Assembly: GCF_002938435.1 (NCBI RefSeq)
Contig: NZ_POQT01000001.1
Coordinates: 1-64,000 of the forward strand
Reading direction: 5' to 3'
Length of the DNA stretch: 64,000 nucleotides
DNA from: Blastococcus saxobsidens
GTDB taxonomy: Bacteria > Actinomycetota > Actinomycetes > Mycobacteriales > Geodermatophilaceae
The notes under the pieces were generated by a model. The model was not told the DNA's origin, did no database searches, and saw only the letters and a program-made list of their open reading frames with translations. Below are positions 10,935 through 18,290 of this stretch, piece by piece. The position numbers and the translations under genes are program-made. Within the stretch, counting starts at the first letter, position 1, and the number at the start of each line of letters is the position of its first letter.

Positions 10935-11028
10935 CCCGACGCGGAGTCGGATCAGCGGCACAGGCGATCAGGGCGGGAAGCGGGGGGTCGCACTCGCGTG
11001 AGCACACGGAGCGGTCGACCGCCCTGCT

Positions 11029-11448
11029 TCAGCCGTCGGCCCCCATCACATCCGCCAGCTGGCGAGTGTCGACGTACTGGTGGAAGCGCACGAGCTTGTC
11101 GTTCCGCAGGTCCCACACGTGGACGACCTCGGCGTCCAGCGGCTTACCGGTCGCCGCGTGGCTCCGGGCGCGGTAACGACCCTCCATGATGACCGTGTCG
11201 CCGTCCCGCAGGAAACGGGTCGGATGGATCTCGAACCCCTCGAACTCGGTGGCTATCCGCTGGAAGACCCCGTCGACGACCTCCTGCGGCCCGACGAAGG
11301 GGCGGCCGAGGAACCACGGGCCTCCTTCGGCCTCATACCACTCGATTCCCTCGTCCATCGCCGCGAGAACCGTGGGGATGTCGCCGCGGCCGAACGCGTC
11401 GTACAGCCCCTTCATCCGGGTGACGGGGTCGCTCACTGTTCCTGTCAT
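11029..11448 (-). CDS. SnoaL-like / nuclear transport factor 2 family protein
   Basis: A 139-residue alpha+beta cone-fold protein. The start SDPVTRMKGLYDAFGRGDIPTVLAAMDEGIEW is typical of SnoaL/ketosteroid-isomerase-like families, and the end carries HVWDLRNDKLVRFHQYVDT. I chose the ATG at 11448 because GGGAGG lies just upstream on this strand; an upstream ATG at 11580 would add 44 unrelated residues. Function is unknown; related proteins are isomerases, cyclases or ligand-binding proteins. It is transcribed towards the importer operon. Confidence 0.8.
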   Translation of the reverse strand: MTGTVSDPVTRMKGLYDAFGRGDIPTVLAAMDEGIEWYEAEGGPWFLGRPFVGPQEVVDGVFQRIATEFEGFEIHPTRFLRDGDTVIMEGRYRARSHAATGKPLDAEVVHVWDLRNDKLVRFHQYVDTRQLADVMGADG

Positions 11449-11595
11449 GGCAGCCTCCCTGCCGAAGGTGGGGCGGCAGATTAGCGCCGTCGTGGCAGTG
11501 CCAGGGCCGGTGAGCGTCCGGGTGGCGCACCAGCGGGGCGAGCCGGGACCTGCCGTCACCGGGGGCTTCGCGCACGTCACCGTCTGCGGACGGCG

Positions 11596-11970
11596 CTACT
11601 CCAGGACGACCTCGTCGCCCTCGCGGGTCGCCCGGCGCACGCGGAGCCGGGCCACCGACCCGAGCAGGCGGACCAGCCGGCTGTAGACCGGCGTCGGGCC
11701 GTGGTAGCCGAGGAAGCCGCGCGGGCCCTCGACCATCTCCCCGGTGCGCACGTCGTAACGGCTCTGGTGCCACGGGCAGACCAGGCAGCCGTCGGCGTCG
11801 ACGGTGCCGTCGGACAGGTCGGCGAGCTGGTGGCGGCAGCGCCGGGACACCGCGAAGTGCCGTTCCCGGCCGTCGGGGCCGGGGCCGCGGTTGCCGACGG
11901 CCCAGTCACCGACGCGGCGCACGGCGCCCGGCGGCAGGTCGGCGGCGGGCACGGATTCGCGGTCGGGCAC
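11596..11970 (-). CDS. Rieske [2Fe-2S] domain protein
   Basis: A small single-domain Rieske protein (124 aa). The ligand boxes are CRHQLADL (Cys-x-His) and CPWHQSRYD (Cys-x-x-His), separated by about 16 residues, the standard pattern for binding a [2Fe-2S] cluster through two Cys and two His. It has no signal peptide or membrane anchor, so it is probably a soluble ferredoxin-like electron carrier. The GTG at 11970 has GAGGAGG at a good distance; upstream codons lack coding character. No oxygenase partner is adjacent. Confidence 0.87.
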   Translation of the reverse strand: MPDRESVPAADLPPGAVRRVGDWAVGNRGPGPDGRERHFAVSRRCRHQLADLSDGTVDADGCLVCPWHQSRYDVRTGEMVEGPRGFLGYHGPTPVYSRLVRLLGSVARLRVRRATREGDEVVLE

Positions 11971-12048
11971 GGGTTGTCCTCCTCGGACGGCAGCGGGTCG
12001 CCGTGGCGCCCTACCCACTGCGGCCGGGCCGGACCCCTCCCGCGTCGG

Positions 12049-12054
12049 TAGTGT
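12049..12054 (+). promoter_or_regulatory. Candidate -10 box (TAGTGT) for the TPM-domain gene
   Basis: TAGTGT fits TANNNT and would start RNA near 12061, leaving a 31-base leader that holds GGAGG before the GTG at 12092. Confidence 0.3.
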
Positions 12055-12091
12055 CGCGGGGGTTCTGCTCCCACCGTCCTGGAGGTCCTCC

Positions 12092-14152
12092 GTGCGCCGG
12101 CTGTGCGTCGCCCTGGGGGTGCTCGCCGTCCTCGTGCTGACCGCCGGCCCGGCGCTCGCCGTCCCCCCGTTCCGGCTGGCCGAGCAGGTCGTGGACGAGG
12201 TGGGCGCGCTGGACGGTGAACGGGCGGGCGTCGAGGCGACGCTGGAGGACCTGCGGGCCGAGGAGGGCACCCAGCTGTTCGTGGTGTTCGTCGCCAGCTT
12301 CGACGGGGCCGACGGTCCCGAGTGGGCGGCGGCGACGGCGGAGCTGAGCCAGCTCGCCCGCAACGACGCCCTCCTCGCCGTCGCGGTCGAGGACCGGCTC
12401 TACGGGTTCGTCCCGCCGCCGGGCTTCCCGCTGTCCCGCGCCGAGATCGAGGACCTCGCCGCCACCACCGTCGACCCTGCCTTCGGCGAGGGCGACTGGG
12501 CCGGCGGCGTGGCCGAGTTCACCGACATCCTGCGCACCGATTCCGCCGCCACCGCCGGGTCCGACGGGAACGGGTCCGGTGGCGGCGCCGGCCCGCTGCT
12601 CGTGCTCGGCGGGATCGCGGTCGTCGGCGGCGGGGCCTACCTGGTCAGCCGGTCGCGGCGGAACCGCAGCGGCACGGCCGTGCCGCCCGGCCGGCAGCGC
12701 CGGGAGCCCGACCCCCACGAGGGCACGCCCACTCCCGAGCTGCAGGGCCGCGCCAGCGAGGCGCTGCTGGAGGTGGACGAGGCGGTCAAGACCTCCCAGC
12801 TGGACCTGGACTTCGCCCGCTCGCAGTACGGGGAGGAGGCGGTCGCCGGCTTCGGTGCCGCGCTCGAGCAGTCCAAGGCCGAGCTGTCGCGGGCCTTCGC
12901 GCTGCGCCAGGAGCTGGACGACGACTCGGGCGGGCGGGGGACCGGCAGGGACGAGCCGACCACCCGGCGCATGCTGGCCGAGATCCTCTCCCTGACCGGG
13001 GCCGCCGACGCGCGCCTGGACGAGCAGAGCGCGGCCTTCCAGCAGCTGCGGGACCTGGAGCACCGCGCTCCGGAGGTGCTGGCGGCGCTGGAGCCACGGA
13101 TCGCCGAGCTGCGCGGCCGGCTGCCGCAGGAGGAGCAGCGGCTGGCCGGGCTCCGGCAGCGGTTCGCCGGCTCGGCGGTCGCCGCGGTCGCGGAGAACGT
13201 GACCGAGGCCGGCGCGCGGCTGGACGCTGCGGAGCAGGAGATCCGGGAGGCCCGGGAGGCGATCGCCGCCGGCCGGACCGGGGAGGCCGTCGGTGACGTC
13301 CGCGCCGCGGAGGACGCCGTCGCGCAGACGGGGACCCTGCTCGACGCCGTGGGGCGGCTGGCCGCCGACCTCGACGCCGCCGCGGGCCAGGTCGCCGCCG
13401 CCCGCGCGGAGACCGAGAAGGACCTGGCGGAGGCCCGGGCGCTGCTCGGCGCCGGGGACCGCAGCGGGCTGGAGCCGCAGATCGCCCGCGCCGAGGCGGC
13501 GCTGGCCGCGGCGGACGCGGCGCTGCGCCCCTCCGACGCCTCGCCGGGGGACCCGCTGGCCGCGCTCCGCCAGCTGGAGGACGCCGACGCCGCGCTGGAG
13601 CAGACCCTCGCGGTGGCCCGGGACGCCCAGACCCAGGCCCGCCGGGCCGCGGCCGCGCTCGACCAGGCGCTGCTCACGGCCCGGTCCACGGTGGCCGCCG
13701 CGCAGGACTTCATCGACACCCGCCGTGGCGCGATCGGCCCGGAGGCCCGCACCCGGCTCGCCGAGGCACGGCGCTACCTGGAGGCGGCCGTCGACCGGGG
13801 CCGCACCGATCCGGTCGCGGCGCTGCGATCGGCGCACCAGGCGGGACTGCTGGCCCAGCACGCGCTCGACCTGGCGCAGGACGACGTCGACCGGTGGAAC
13901 TCCGGCGGCGGCTACGGCTCCGGCATGGGCGGCGGATTCGGGGGCGGCTACCGGCGGGGTGGCGTCGACCTGGGCAGCCTGGTGCTCGGCGGCATCCTGC
14001 TGGGCGGCGGCCGGCGCGGTGGCCACGGCGGTGGCTTCGGTGGCGGGTTCGGCGGTGGCTTCGGCGGTGGCGGCGGCTTCGGCGGCCGCAGCGCGGGGGG
14101 CGGCTCCTTCGGCGGCGGTGGCGGCGGCGGTGCCGGGGGCGGCCGCTTCTGA
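12092..14152 (+). CDS. TPM-domain membrane protein with coiled-coil and Gly-rich tail
   Basis: A 686-residue protein. Signal peptide (VRRLCVALGVLAVLVLTAGPALA), then an extracytoplasmic TPM domain at about residues 25-145 (VDEVGALDGERAGVEATLEDL; TQLFVVFV). A transmembrane helix at about 168-188 (LLVLGGIAVVGGGAYLVS) is followed by a long Ala/Glu/Arg-rich cytoplasmic helical region that should form coiled coils, and a C-terminal tail almost only of Gly and Phe with a few Arg. The GTG at 12092 is preceded by GGAGG. TPM domains occur in photosystem repair phosphatase-like and membrane-quality proteins; the role here is unknown. Confidence 0.82.
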   Translation: MRRLCVALGVLAVLVLTAGPALAVPPFRLAEQVVDEVGALDGERAGVEATLEDLRAEEGTQLFVVFVASFDGADGPEWAAATAELSQLARNDALLAVAVEDRLYGFVPPPGFPLSRAEIEDLAATTVDPAFGEGDWAGGVAEFTDILRTDSAATAGSDGNGSGGGAGPLLVLGGIAVVGGGAYLVSRSRRNRSGTAVPPGRQRREPDPHEGTPTPELQGRASEALLEVDEAVKTSQLDLDFARSQYGEEAVAGFGAALEQSKAELSRAFALRQELDDDSGGRGTGRDEPTTRRMLAEILSLTGAADARLDEQSAAFQQLRDLEHRAPEVLAALEPRIAELRGRLPQEEQRLAGLRQRFAGSAVAAVAENVTEAGARLDAAEQEIREAREAIAAGRTGEAVGDVRAAEDAVAQTGTLLDAVGRLAADLDAAAGQVAAARAETEKDLAEARALLGAGDRSGLEPQIARAEAALAAADAALRPSDASPGDPLAALRQLEDADAALEQTLAVARDAQTQARRAAAALDQALLTARSTVAAAQDFIDTRRGAIGPEARTRLAEARRYLEAAVDRGRTDPVAALRSAHQAGLLAQHALDLAQDDVDRWNSGGGYGSGMGGGFGGGYRRGGVDLGSLVLGGILLGGGRRGGHGGGFGGGFGGGFGGGGGFGGRSAGGGSFGGGGGGGAGGGRF

Positions 14153-14230
14153 CCCCGGCGCGCGCGAGCCCCTGGGAACTGTCGGTGCCCGGTGCCACGG
14201 TGGCCTCCCCCACATCAGGAGGAGGCAACG

Positions 14231-14977
14231 ATGCCCACCCGAGACACCGCCTGGCCGGCGGGAACCCCGTGCTGGATCGACTACGGCGCCAGTGACCTGG
14301 ACGCGGCGAAGGAGTTCTACGCCGAGCTGCTGGCCTGGCGGTACACCGGCGGGGAGGCCGAGTTCGGCGGCTACCTGAACGCCGAGAAGGACGGCCGCCA
14401 GGTCGCCGGCCTGGGTCCCCGGATGGACGAGGCGGGGCAGCCCGGCTGGACCACCTACTTCGCCACCGACGACGCCGACGCGTCGGTGGCCCGCATCCGC
14501 AAGGCCGGTGGCACGGTCCTGGTCGAGCCGATGGAGATCGGGCCGATGGGCCGGATGGTGGTGGCCCTCGACCCGCAGGGCAGCCTCTTCGGGCTCTGGC
14601 AGGCCGGCCAGCACACCGGCGTGCAGCGGTTCAACGAGCCGGGCTCGCTGGTCTGGAACGAGGCGGCGGTCGGGGACACCGACGCGGCGCAGACCTTCTA
14701 CAGCGCCGTCTTCGGATTCGAGTGGGACCCCATGGAGGGCATGGCGCCCTACGCCACGTTCCGCACCGGTGACCGCCCCCTCGGCGGCCTCGGTGCGGTC
14801 CAGCCGGGCCTGCCCACCGGGTGGACGGTGTGCTTCGCGGTGGAGTCCACCGACGGCGCCGTCGCCACCGTCGAGAGCCGGGGCGGCAAGGTGCTGCACC
14901 CGGCGGAGGACACCGAGTTCGGCCGGTTCGCCGTGGTCGAGGACCCCTGGGGCGGGTCCTTCTCGGTCATGGAGTAG
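14231..14977 (+). CDS. VOC family protein with two glyoxalase-like domains
   Basis: Two vicinal-oxygen-chelate domains in tandem (248 aa): the first at about residues 10-125 (WIDYGASDLDAAKEFYAELL) and the second at about 135-248 (LVWNEAAVGDTDAAQTFYSAVF). Each shows the beta-alpha-beta pattern and the ending PQGSLFGLWQ or PWGGSFSVME. The layout matches actinobacterial hydroxylase-like or bleomycin-resistance-like proteins of unknown substrate. The ATG at 14231 follows AGGAGGAGG at about 14218-14226. The final base of its TAG stop is the first base of repeat copy B. Confidence 0.88.
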   Translation: MPTRDTAWPAGTPCWIDYGASDLDAAKEFYAELLAWRYTGGEAEFGGYLNAEKDGRQVAGLGPRMDEAGQPGWTTYFATDDADASVARIRKAGGTVLVEPMEIGPMGRMVVALDPQGSLFGLWQAGQHTGVQRFNEPGSLVWNEAAVGDTDAAQTFYSAVFGFEWDPMEGMAPYATFRTGDRPLGGLGAVQPGLPTGWTVCFAVESTDGAVATVESRGGKVLHPAEDTEFGRFAVVEDPWGGSFSVME

Positions 14978-15036
14978 AAGGACCCCGTCCTCCCCACCCT
15001 TCGCACGCTCAGGGCGGGCCCCTGGACGGGGCCGCC
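14977..15036 (+). repeat. Dispersed GAAGGACC repeat, copy B
   Basis: Copy B begins at the last base of the VOC stop codon and ends 5 bases before the convergent stop at 15042. An outer stem (CCCCGTCC with GGACGGGG) encloses an inner one (CCCACCCT with AGGGCGGG, one A.C mismatch). It probably works as a bidirectional terminator. Confidence 0.7.
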
Positions 15037-15041
15037 AGGGG

Positions 15042-15482
15042 TCAGCCGACCTGGCCGTAGGCGTGCTCGGGGTGGAACCGGACGACCAGCCTGCCGTCGG
15101 CGACCATCGCCGCGCGGTAGGCGTCCCAGTCCTCGTGCTCGCCGTTGATGCCGCGGTAGTAGGTGATCAGCTCCTCGACCGTGGCGTCGTGCGGGTCGGC
15201 GGCGACCGGGGTCAGCTCGGCGGTGCCCTCGACCGCCACCCACGACCAGAAGTCCTGCGACGCGACGTGCAGCGTCACCCGCGGGTCGCGGCGCAGGTTC
15301 CGCGTCTTCGCCCGGTCGGCGGTCACCGACACGCGGATCACCCCGTCGTGCCAGGAGTAGCCGACGTTGGACAGCTGGGGCCGGCCGTCGCGCTTGAGCG
15401 TCGTGAGCACGCCCCAGCGCCGGTCGGCGACGAAGTCGAGCAGCCGCGGGTCGAGGGGCCGGTCCCCGTGGTCGCCCGTCAC
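15042..15482 (-). CDS. Pyridoxamine-5'-phosphate-oxidase-like, probably F420-dependent protein
   Basis: A 146-residue split-barrel flavin/F420-binding protein. LLDFVADRRWGVLTTLKRDGRPQLSNVGYSW (in parts: GVLTTLKRDGRPQLSNVGY) matches the TIGR03618-type actinobacterial PPOX family that uses coenzyme F420. A central TRNLRRDPRVTLHV segment is also typical. The GTG start at 15482 overlaps the stop of the pirin gene (GTGA on this strand), so the two are probably translated together. The substrate is unknown; F420 use is an inference from family resemblance. Confidence 0.83.
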   Translation of the reverse strand: MTGDHGDRPLDPRLLDFVADRRWGVLTTLKRDGRPQLSNVGYSWHDGVIRVSVTADRAKTRNLRRDPRVTLHVASQDFWSWVAVEGTAELTPVAADPHDATVEELITYYRGINGEHEDWDAYRAAMVADGRLVVRFHPEHAYGQVG

Positions 15483-16447
15483 CGCACGCGTCCGCGGGAC
15501 ATGAGCGGCACCGGGGGAAGCGGCGGGGCGGCGAGCCGCTCGCCCTCGTAGCCCACCACCGCGCCGAACCGCTCGTCCCCGGCGTTCCACCGCTCGGCGT
15601 ACTCGGCGATCTCCTCGCCGGACCGGCCCACGAAGTTCCACCACATGACCAGCCGCTCCTCGAACGGCTCCCCGCCCAGGAGCAGCAGGCGCGAGGCGTC
15701 GGCAGCACGCAGCCGCAGCGAGCGCCGGCCGGTGCCCAGGTAGAGCATCGCCCCGCGCTCCAGGGACGCCTCCTCGACCGAGACCGACCCCGACGACGCC
15801 AGCAGCGCGTACTCGAAGCCCGGTTCCAGCGGCACCTCCACGTCGGCTCCCGCCGTCAGGTCGAGGTCCGCACCGACCAGCGGCGTGTAGGCCCGCCCCG
15901 GCGAGGTCGCGCCGGCGAACGTGCCCATGAGGACGGTGGTGCGCAGCCCGTCGGAGCTGAAGCTGGGAAGGGTGTCGTGGTGCTCGAAGTGCGGTGCAAC
16001 GTCGCGGTCGGCGTCCGGCAGGGCCACCCACAGCTGGGCGCCGTGCAGGAACCGCGGGTGGCTCACCGGCGACTGCTCCGAGTGGGCGATGCCGTGCCCG
16101 GCGGTCATGAGCGCCAGTTCGCCCGGGTGGAACGTCACGTCGCTGCCGAGCGAGTCGCGGTGGTGCACCGCGCCGTCGAGCAGCCAGGACACCGTCTGCA
16201 GCCCGGTGTGCGGGTGCGGGGCCACCTGCATGCCGGAGGAGGCGGCGATGTCGTCGGGCCCGTAGTGGTCGACGAACGCCCACGCGCCCACCATGCGCCG
16301 GCCGAGCGTGGGCAGCAGCCGGCGCACGCGGGTGGACTCGCCGAGCAGCACCTCCTTGGCCGGGAGCAGGTCGAGCGCCGGCCCGGCCGAGGTCTGCTGC
16401 AGGCCGCCGAGGTCGCGGGCGGCGGGGCGGCGGTCAAGGTTGCTCAT
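15479..16447 (-). CDS. Pirin family protein (first of two)
   Basis: A double-cupin pirin (322 aa). The metal ligands of pirins can be seen: PHPHTGLQTV (two His) and GIAHSEQ (His and Glu). The C-terminal pirin domain lies at about residues 190-300. Some pirins are quercetin 2,3-dioxygenases, others act in transcription or metabolism, so the reaction cannot be assigned. It follows the second pirin gene on the same strand after a 100-base gap with strong inverted repeats, and it is coupled to the downstream F420/PPOX-like gene. Confidence 0.88.
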   Translation of the reverse strand: MSNLDRRPAARDLGGLQQTSAGPALDLLPAKEVLLGESTRVRRLLPTLGRRMVGAWAFVDHYGPDDIAASSGMQVAPHPHTGLQTVSWLLDGAVHHRDSLGSDVTFHPGELALMTAGHGIAHSEQSPVSHPRFLHGAQLWVALPDADRDVAPHFEHHDTLPSFSSDGLRTTVLMGTFAGATSPGRAYTPLVGADLDLTAGADVEVPLEPGFEYALLASSGSVSVEEASLERGAMLYLGTGRRSLRLRAADASRLLLLGGEPFEERLVMWWNFVGRSGEEIAEYAERWNAGDERFGAVVGYEGERLAAPPLPPVPLMSRGRVR

Positions 16448-16463
16448 GGCGCGCTCACTCCTT

Positions 16464-16528
16464 CGCCGAGATCACGGGATCTCGACGGTTCCAGGGGCAT
16501 GGTGCGCCGAGAGCCCGTGATCTCGGCG
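16464..16528. repeat. Long inverted repeat with alternative hairpins between the pirin genes
   Basis: CGCCGAGATCACGGG (16464-16478) and CCCGTGATCTCGGCG (16514-16528) are a perfect 15-bp inverted repeat with a 35-base spacer. Each half can also fold alone: CGAGATC/GATCTCG at 16467-16484, and a 9-bp GCGCCGAGA/TCTCGGCGC stem ending at 16529. It may be a terminator after the upstream pirin gene, or a protein-binding or switchable RNA element. Confidence 0.65.
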
Positions 16529-16550
16529 CGGGGGACGCGGGATGCTGCCG

Positions 16551-17549
16551 TCAGTCAGTCTGGCCCCGCAGGTCGCCGTGCGGAACCGGGCCGGAGACCC
16601 GCTGGGCGGGGATCGTGCCGAGCCGGCCGGCCGCGAAGTCGTCGAACGCGCCCCTGACCTCGTCCGCGGTGTTCATGACGAACGGGCCGTACATGGCGAT
16701 CGGCTCGTTGATCGGCCGGCCGCCCAGGACGACGACGTCCAGGGCCGGGGTGCGCGACTCCTGGTGGACGGCGCCCCGAACGGTCACCGTGTCGCCGGGG
16801 CCGAGCACCGCGAGCTGACCGGTTCGCACCGGGGCACCGTCGATGCCGACCGAACCGGCGCCGGAGAGCACGTAGACCAGGGCGTTGAAGTCCGGCCGCC
16901 ACGGCAGGTCCAGCGTGGCGCCGGGGGAGACGGTGGCGTGCACCATGGCCATCGGCGTGTAGGTGGAGCCCGGCCCGGTGTGCCCCGCGACGTCGCCGGC
17001 GATCACCCGGAGCAGCGCCCCGGCGTCGGGGCTGGCGAGCAGGACGGAGGCGTCGGCGCGCAGGTCCTGGTAGCGCGGCTCCACCCACTTCTGCGCGCGG
17101 GGCAGGTTCACCCACAGCTGCAGCCCGTGGAACAGCCCCCCGCTGACGACGAGCTCCTCCGGCGGCCGCTCGATGTGCAGGACGCCGCCGCCGGCGGTCA
17201 TCCACTGCGTGTCGCCGTTGCTGATCGTGCCCCCGCCACCGTGGGAGTCGGCGTGCTCGAAGGTGCCGTCGAGGAGGTAGGTGACGGTCTCGAAGCCCCG
17301 GTGCGGGTGCCAGCTGGTGCCCTTGGGCTCGCCGGGGGCGTACTCGACCTCGCCCATCTGGTCCATGTGCAGGAAGGGGTCCAGCGCCCGCAGGTCGACC
17401 CCGGCGAAGGCCCGGCGGACCGGGAAGCCCTCGCCCTCGAAGGCCGAGGGTGCGGTGGTCACCGACCGGGTGCGGCGGCGCACCGTCCGGGGCGCCGGCA
17501 GCGGGACCCGCGGCAGGGTGGTGGTGTCCTCGACGGTCACGGCAGGCAT
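16551..17549 (-). CDS. Pirin family protein (second of two)
   Basis: Second pirin-type double cupin (332 aa). Metal-ligand motifs are WHPHRGFETVTYLLDG (two His) and GGVLHIERP (His, Glu). It is clearly diverged from the neighbouring pirin, so the pair is not a recent duplication. The ATG at 17549 has GAGGAGG 5 bases upstream; a longer start at 17570 lies inside a palindrome and is unlikely. The divergent neighbour is a winged-helix regulator. Confidence 0.88.
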   Translation of the reverse strand: MPAVTVEDTTTLPRVPLPAPRTVRRRTRSVTTAPSAFEGEGFPVRRAFAGVDLRALDPFLHMDQMGEVEYAPGEPKGTSWHPHRGFETVTYLLDGTFEHADSHGGGGTISNGDTQWMTAGGGVLHIERPPEELVVSGGLFHGLQLWVNLPRAQKWVEPRYQDLRADASVLLASPDAGALLRVIAGDVAGHTGPGSTYTPMAMVHATVSPGATLDLPWRPDFNALVYVLSGAGSVGIDGAPVRTGQLAVLGPGDTVTVRGAVHQESRTPALDVVVLGGRPINEPIAMYGPFVMNTADEVRGAFDDFAAGRLGTIPAQRVSGPVPHGDLRGQTD

Positions 17550-17561
17550 CCGGTCCTCCTC

Positions 17562-17575
17562 GTTGAACATTCAAC
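17562..17575. promoter_or_regulatory. Palindrome GTTGAA-CA-TTCAAC upstream of the pirin gene
   Basis: A perfect 6-bp inverted repeat with a 2-base spacer, just upstream of the pirin ribosome-binding site. TTGAA/TTCAA half-sites are typical of MarR-type operators, and pirin genes are often controlled by such regulators. Binding is inferred. Confidence 0.45.
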
Positions 17576-17641
17576 TAGTGCTGACCGTAACCCGCGCAGG
17601 GGTCGTTGTCTTCCCCCGTGCGGCCCACGCCGGCCGATCAA

Positions 17642-17683
17642 TGCAAAGAACTCGTTGCAAAGACACCTTTGCAGTCCTACGCT
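17642..17683 (+). promoter_or_regulatory. Promoter with TGCAAAG operator repeats before the ArsR-like regulator
   Basis: TTGCAA (17655-17660) and TACGCT (17678-17683) with a 17-base spacer form a good promoter, and the ATG is 7 bases further, so the mRNA is probably leaderless. TGCAAAG occurs at 17642-17648 and 17656-17662, with an inverted copy CTTTGCA at 17667-17673. The repeats cover the -35 and spacer, which is the expected place for repression, most simply by the adjacent regulator. Confidence 0.6.
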
Positions 17684-17690
17684 CGCCGGC

Positions 17691-18290
17691 ATGGCCACGC
17701 GGGACGACGCCCTGGAACCCCAGGTCCAGGTGAGCGACGTGCGGGCGCTGCGCGCGCTGGCGCACCCGCTGCGCAACCGCCTCCTCGGGCTGCTCCGCCT
17801 GCACGGCCCGGCCACCGCCAGCGGGCTCGGCCGCCGCGTCGGCGAGAGCAGCGGGTCGACCAGCTACCACCTCCGCCAGCTGGCCGCGTACGGCTTCGTG
17901 GAGGAGGTCGAGGACCAGGGGACCGCCCGTGAGCGGTGGTGGCGCGCCCGCCACCGGATGACCAGCTGGGAGGCCGCCGACGTCCTGTCGCAGGAGGGTG
18001 GCGCCGAGGTCGAGGACGAGCTGCGCCGGCAGCAGCTGGCCGGCCATGCCCGCGTGCTCACCGCGTGGCAGGCGCAGGAGGCGGAGCTCGGCCCCGCGTG
18101 GGCGGAGGCCGCCTCGCTGAGCGACTACGCGCTGCGGCTGCGTCCGGACCAGGCCAAGGCGCTGACCCGCGAGCTGAGCACCGTGCTGATGCGCTGGCTC
18201 GCCGAGCACCCCGCCGACCGCCCCGCGGAGGGGTCCGACCTCGTCAGCGTCCTCGTCGACGTGGTCCCGCTGAAGGAGTGGCCGGCGTGA
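17691..18290 (+). CDS. ArsR-like winged-helix transcriptional regulator
   Basis: A 199-residue regulator with an N-terminal winged helix at about residues 12-90: VRALRALAHPLRNRLLGLLRLHGPATASGLGRRVGESSGSTSYHLRQL contains the usual recognition-helix segment SGSTSYHLRQLAAYGFVEEV. The C-terminal half is helical and may bind a ligand or form dimers. The ATG at 17691 follows a -10 box by 7 bases. The gene overlaps the MFS transporter by four bases, a common regulator-exporter arrangement, so it probably senses the transported compound. The ligand is unknown. Confidence 0.86.
   Translation: MATRDDALEPQVQVSDVRALRALAHPLRNRLLGLLRLHGPATASGLGRRVGESSGSTSYHLRQLAAYGFVEEVEDQGTARERWWRARHRMTSWEAADVLSQEGGAEVEDELRRQQLAGHARVLTAWQAQEAELGPAWAEAASLSDYALRLRPDQAKALTRELSTVLMRWLAEHPADRPAEGSDLVSVLVDVVPLKEWPA

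Noticed and set aside
12011-14899. Very long minus-strand reading frame of about 960 codons opposite the TPM-domain and VOC genes
   Set aside because: Long open antisense frames are common at this GC content. The plus-strand proteins show clear domains, a signal peptide and ribosome-binding sites; the antisense product has only low-complexity Gly/Arg/Gln/Val sequence.
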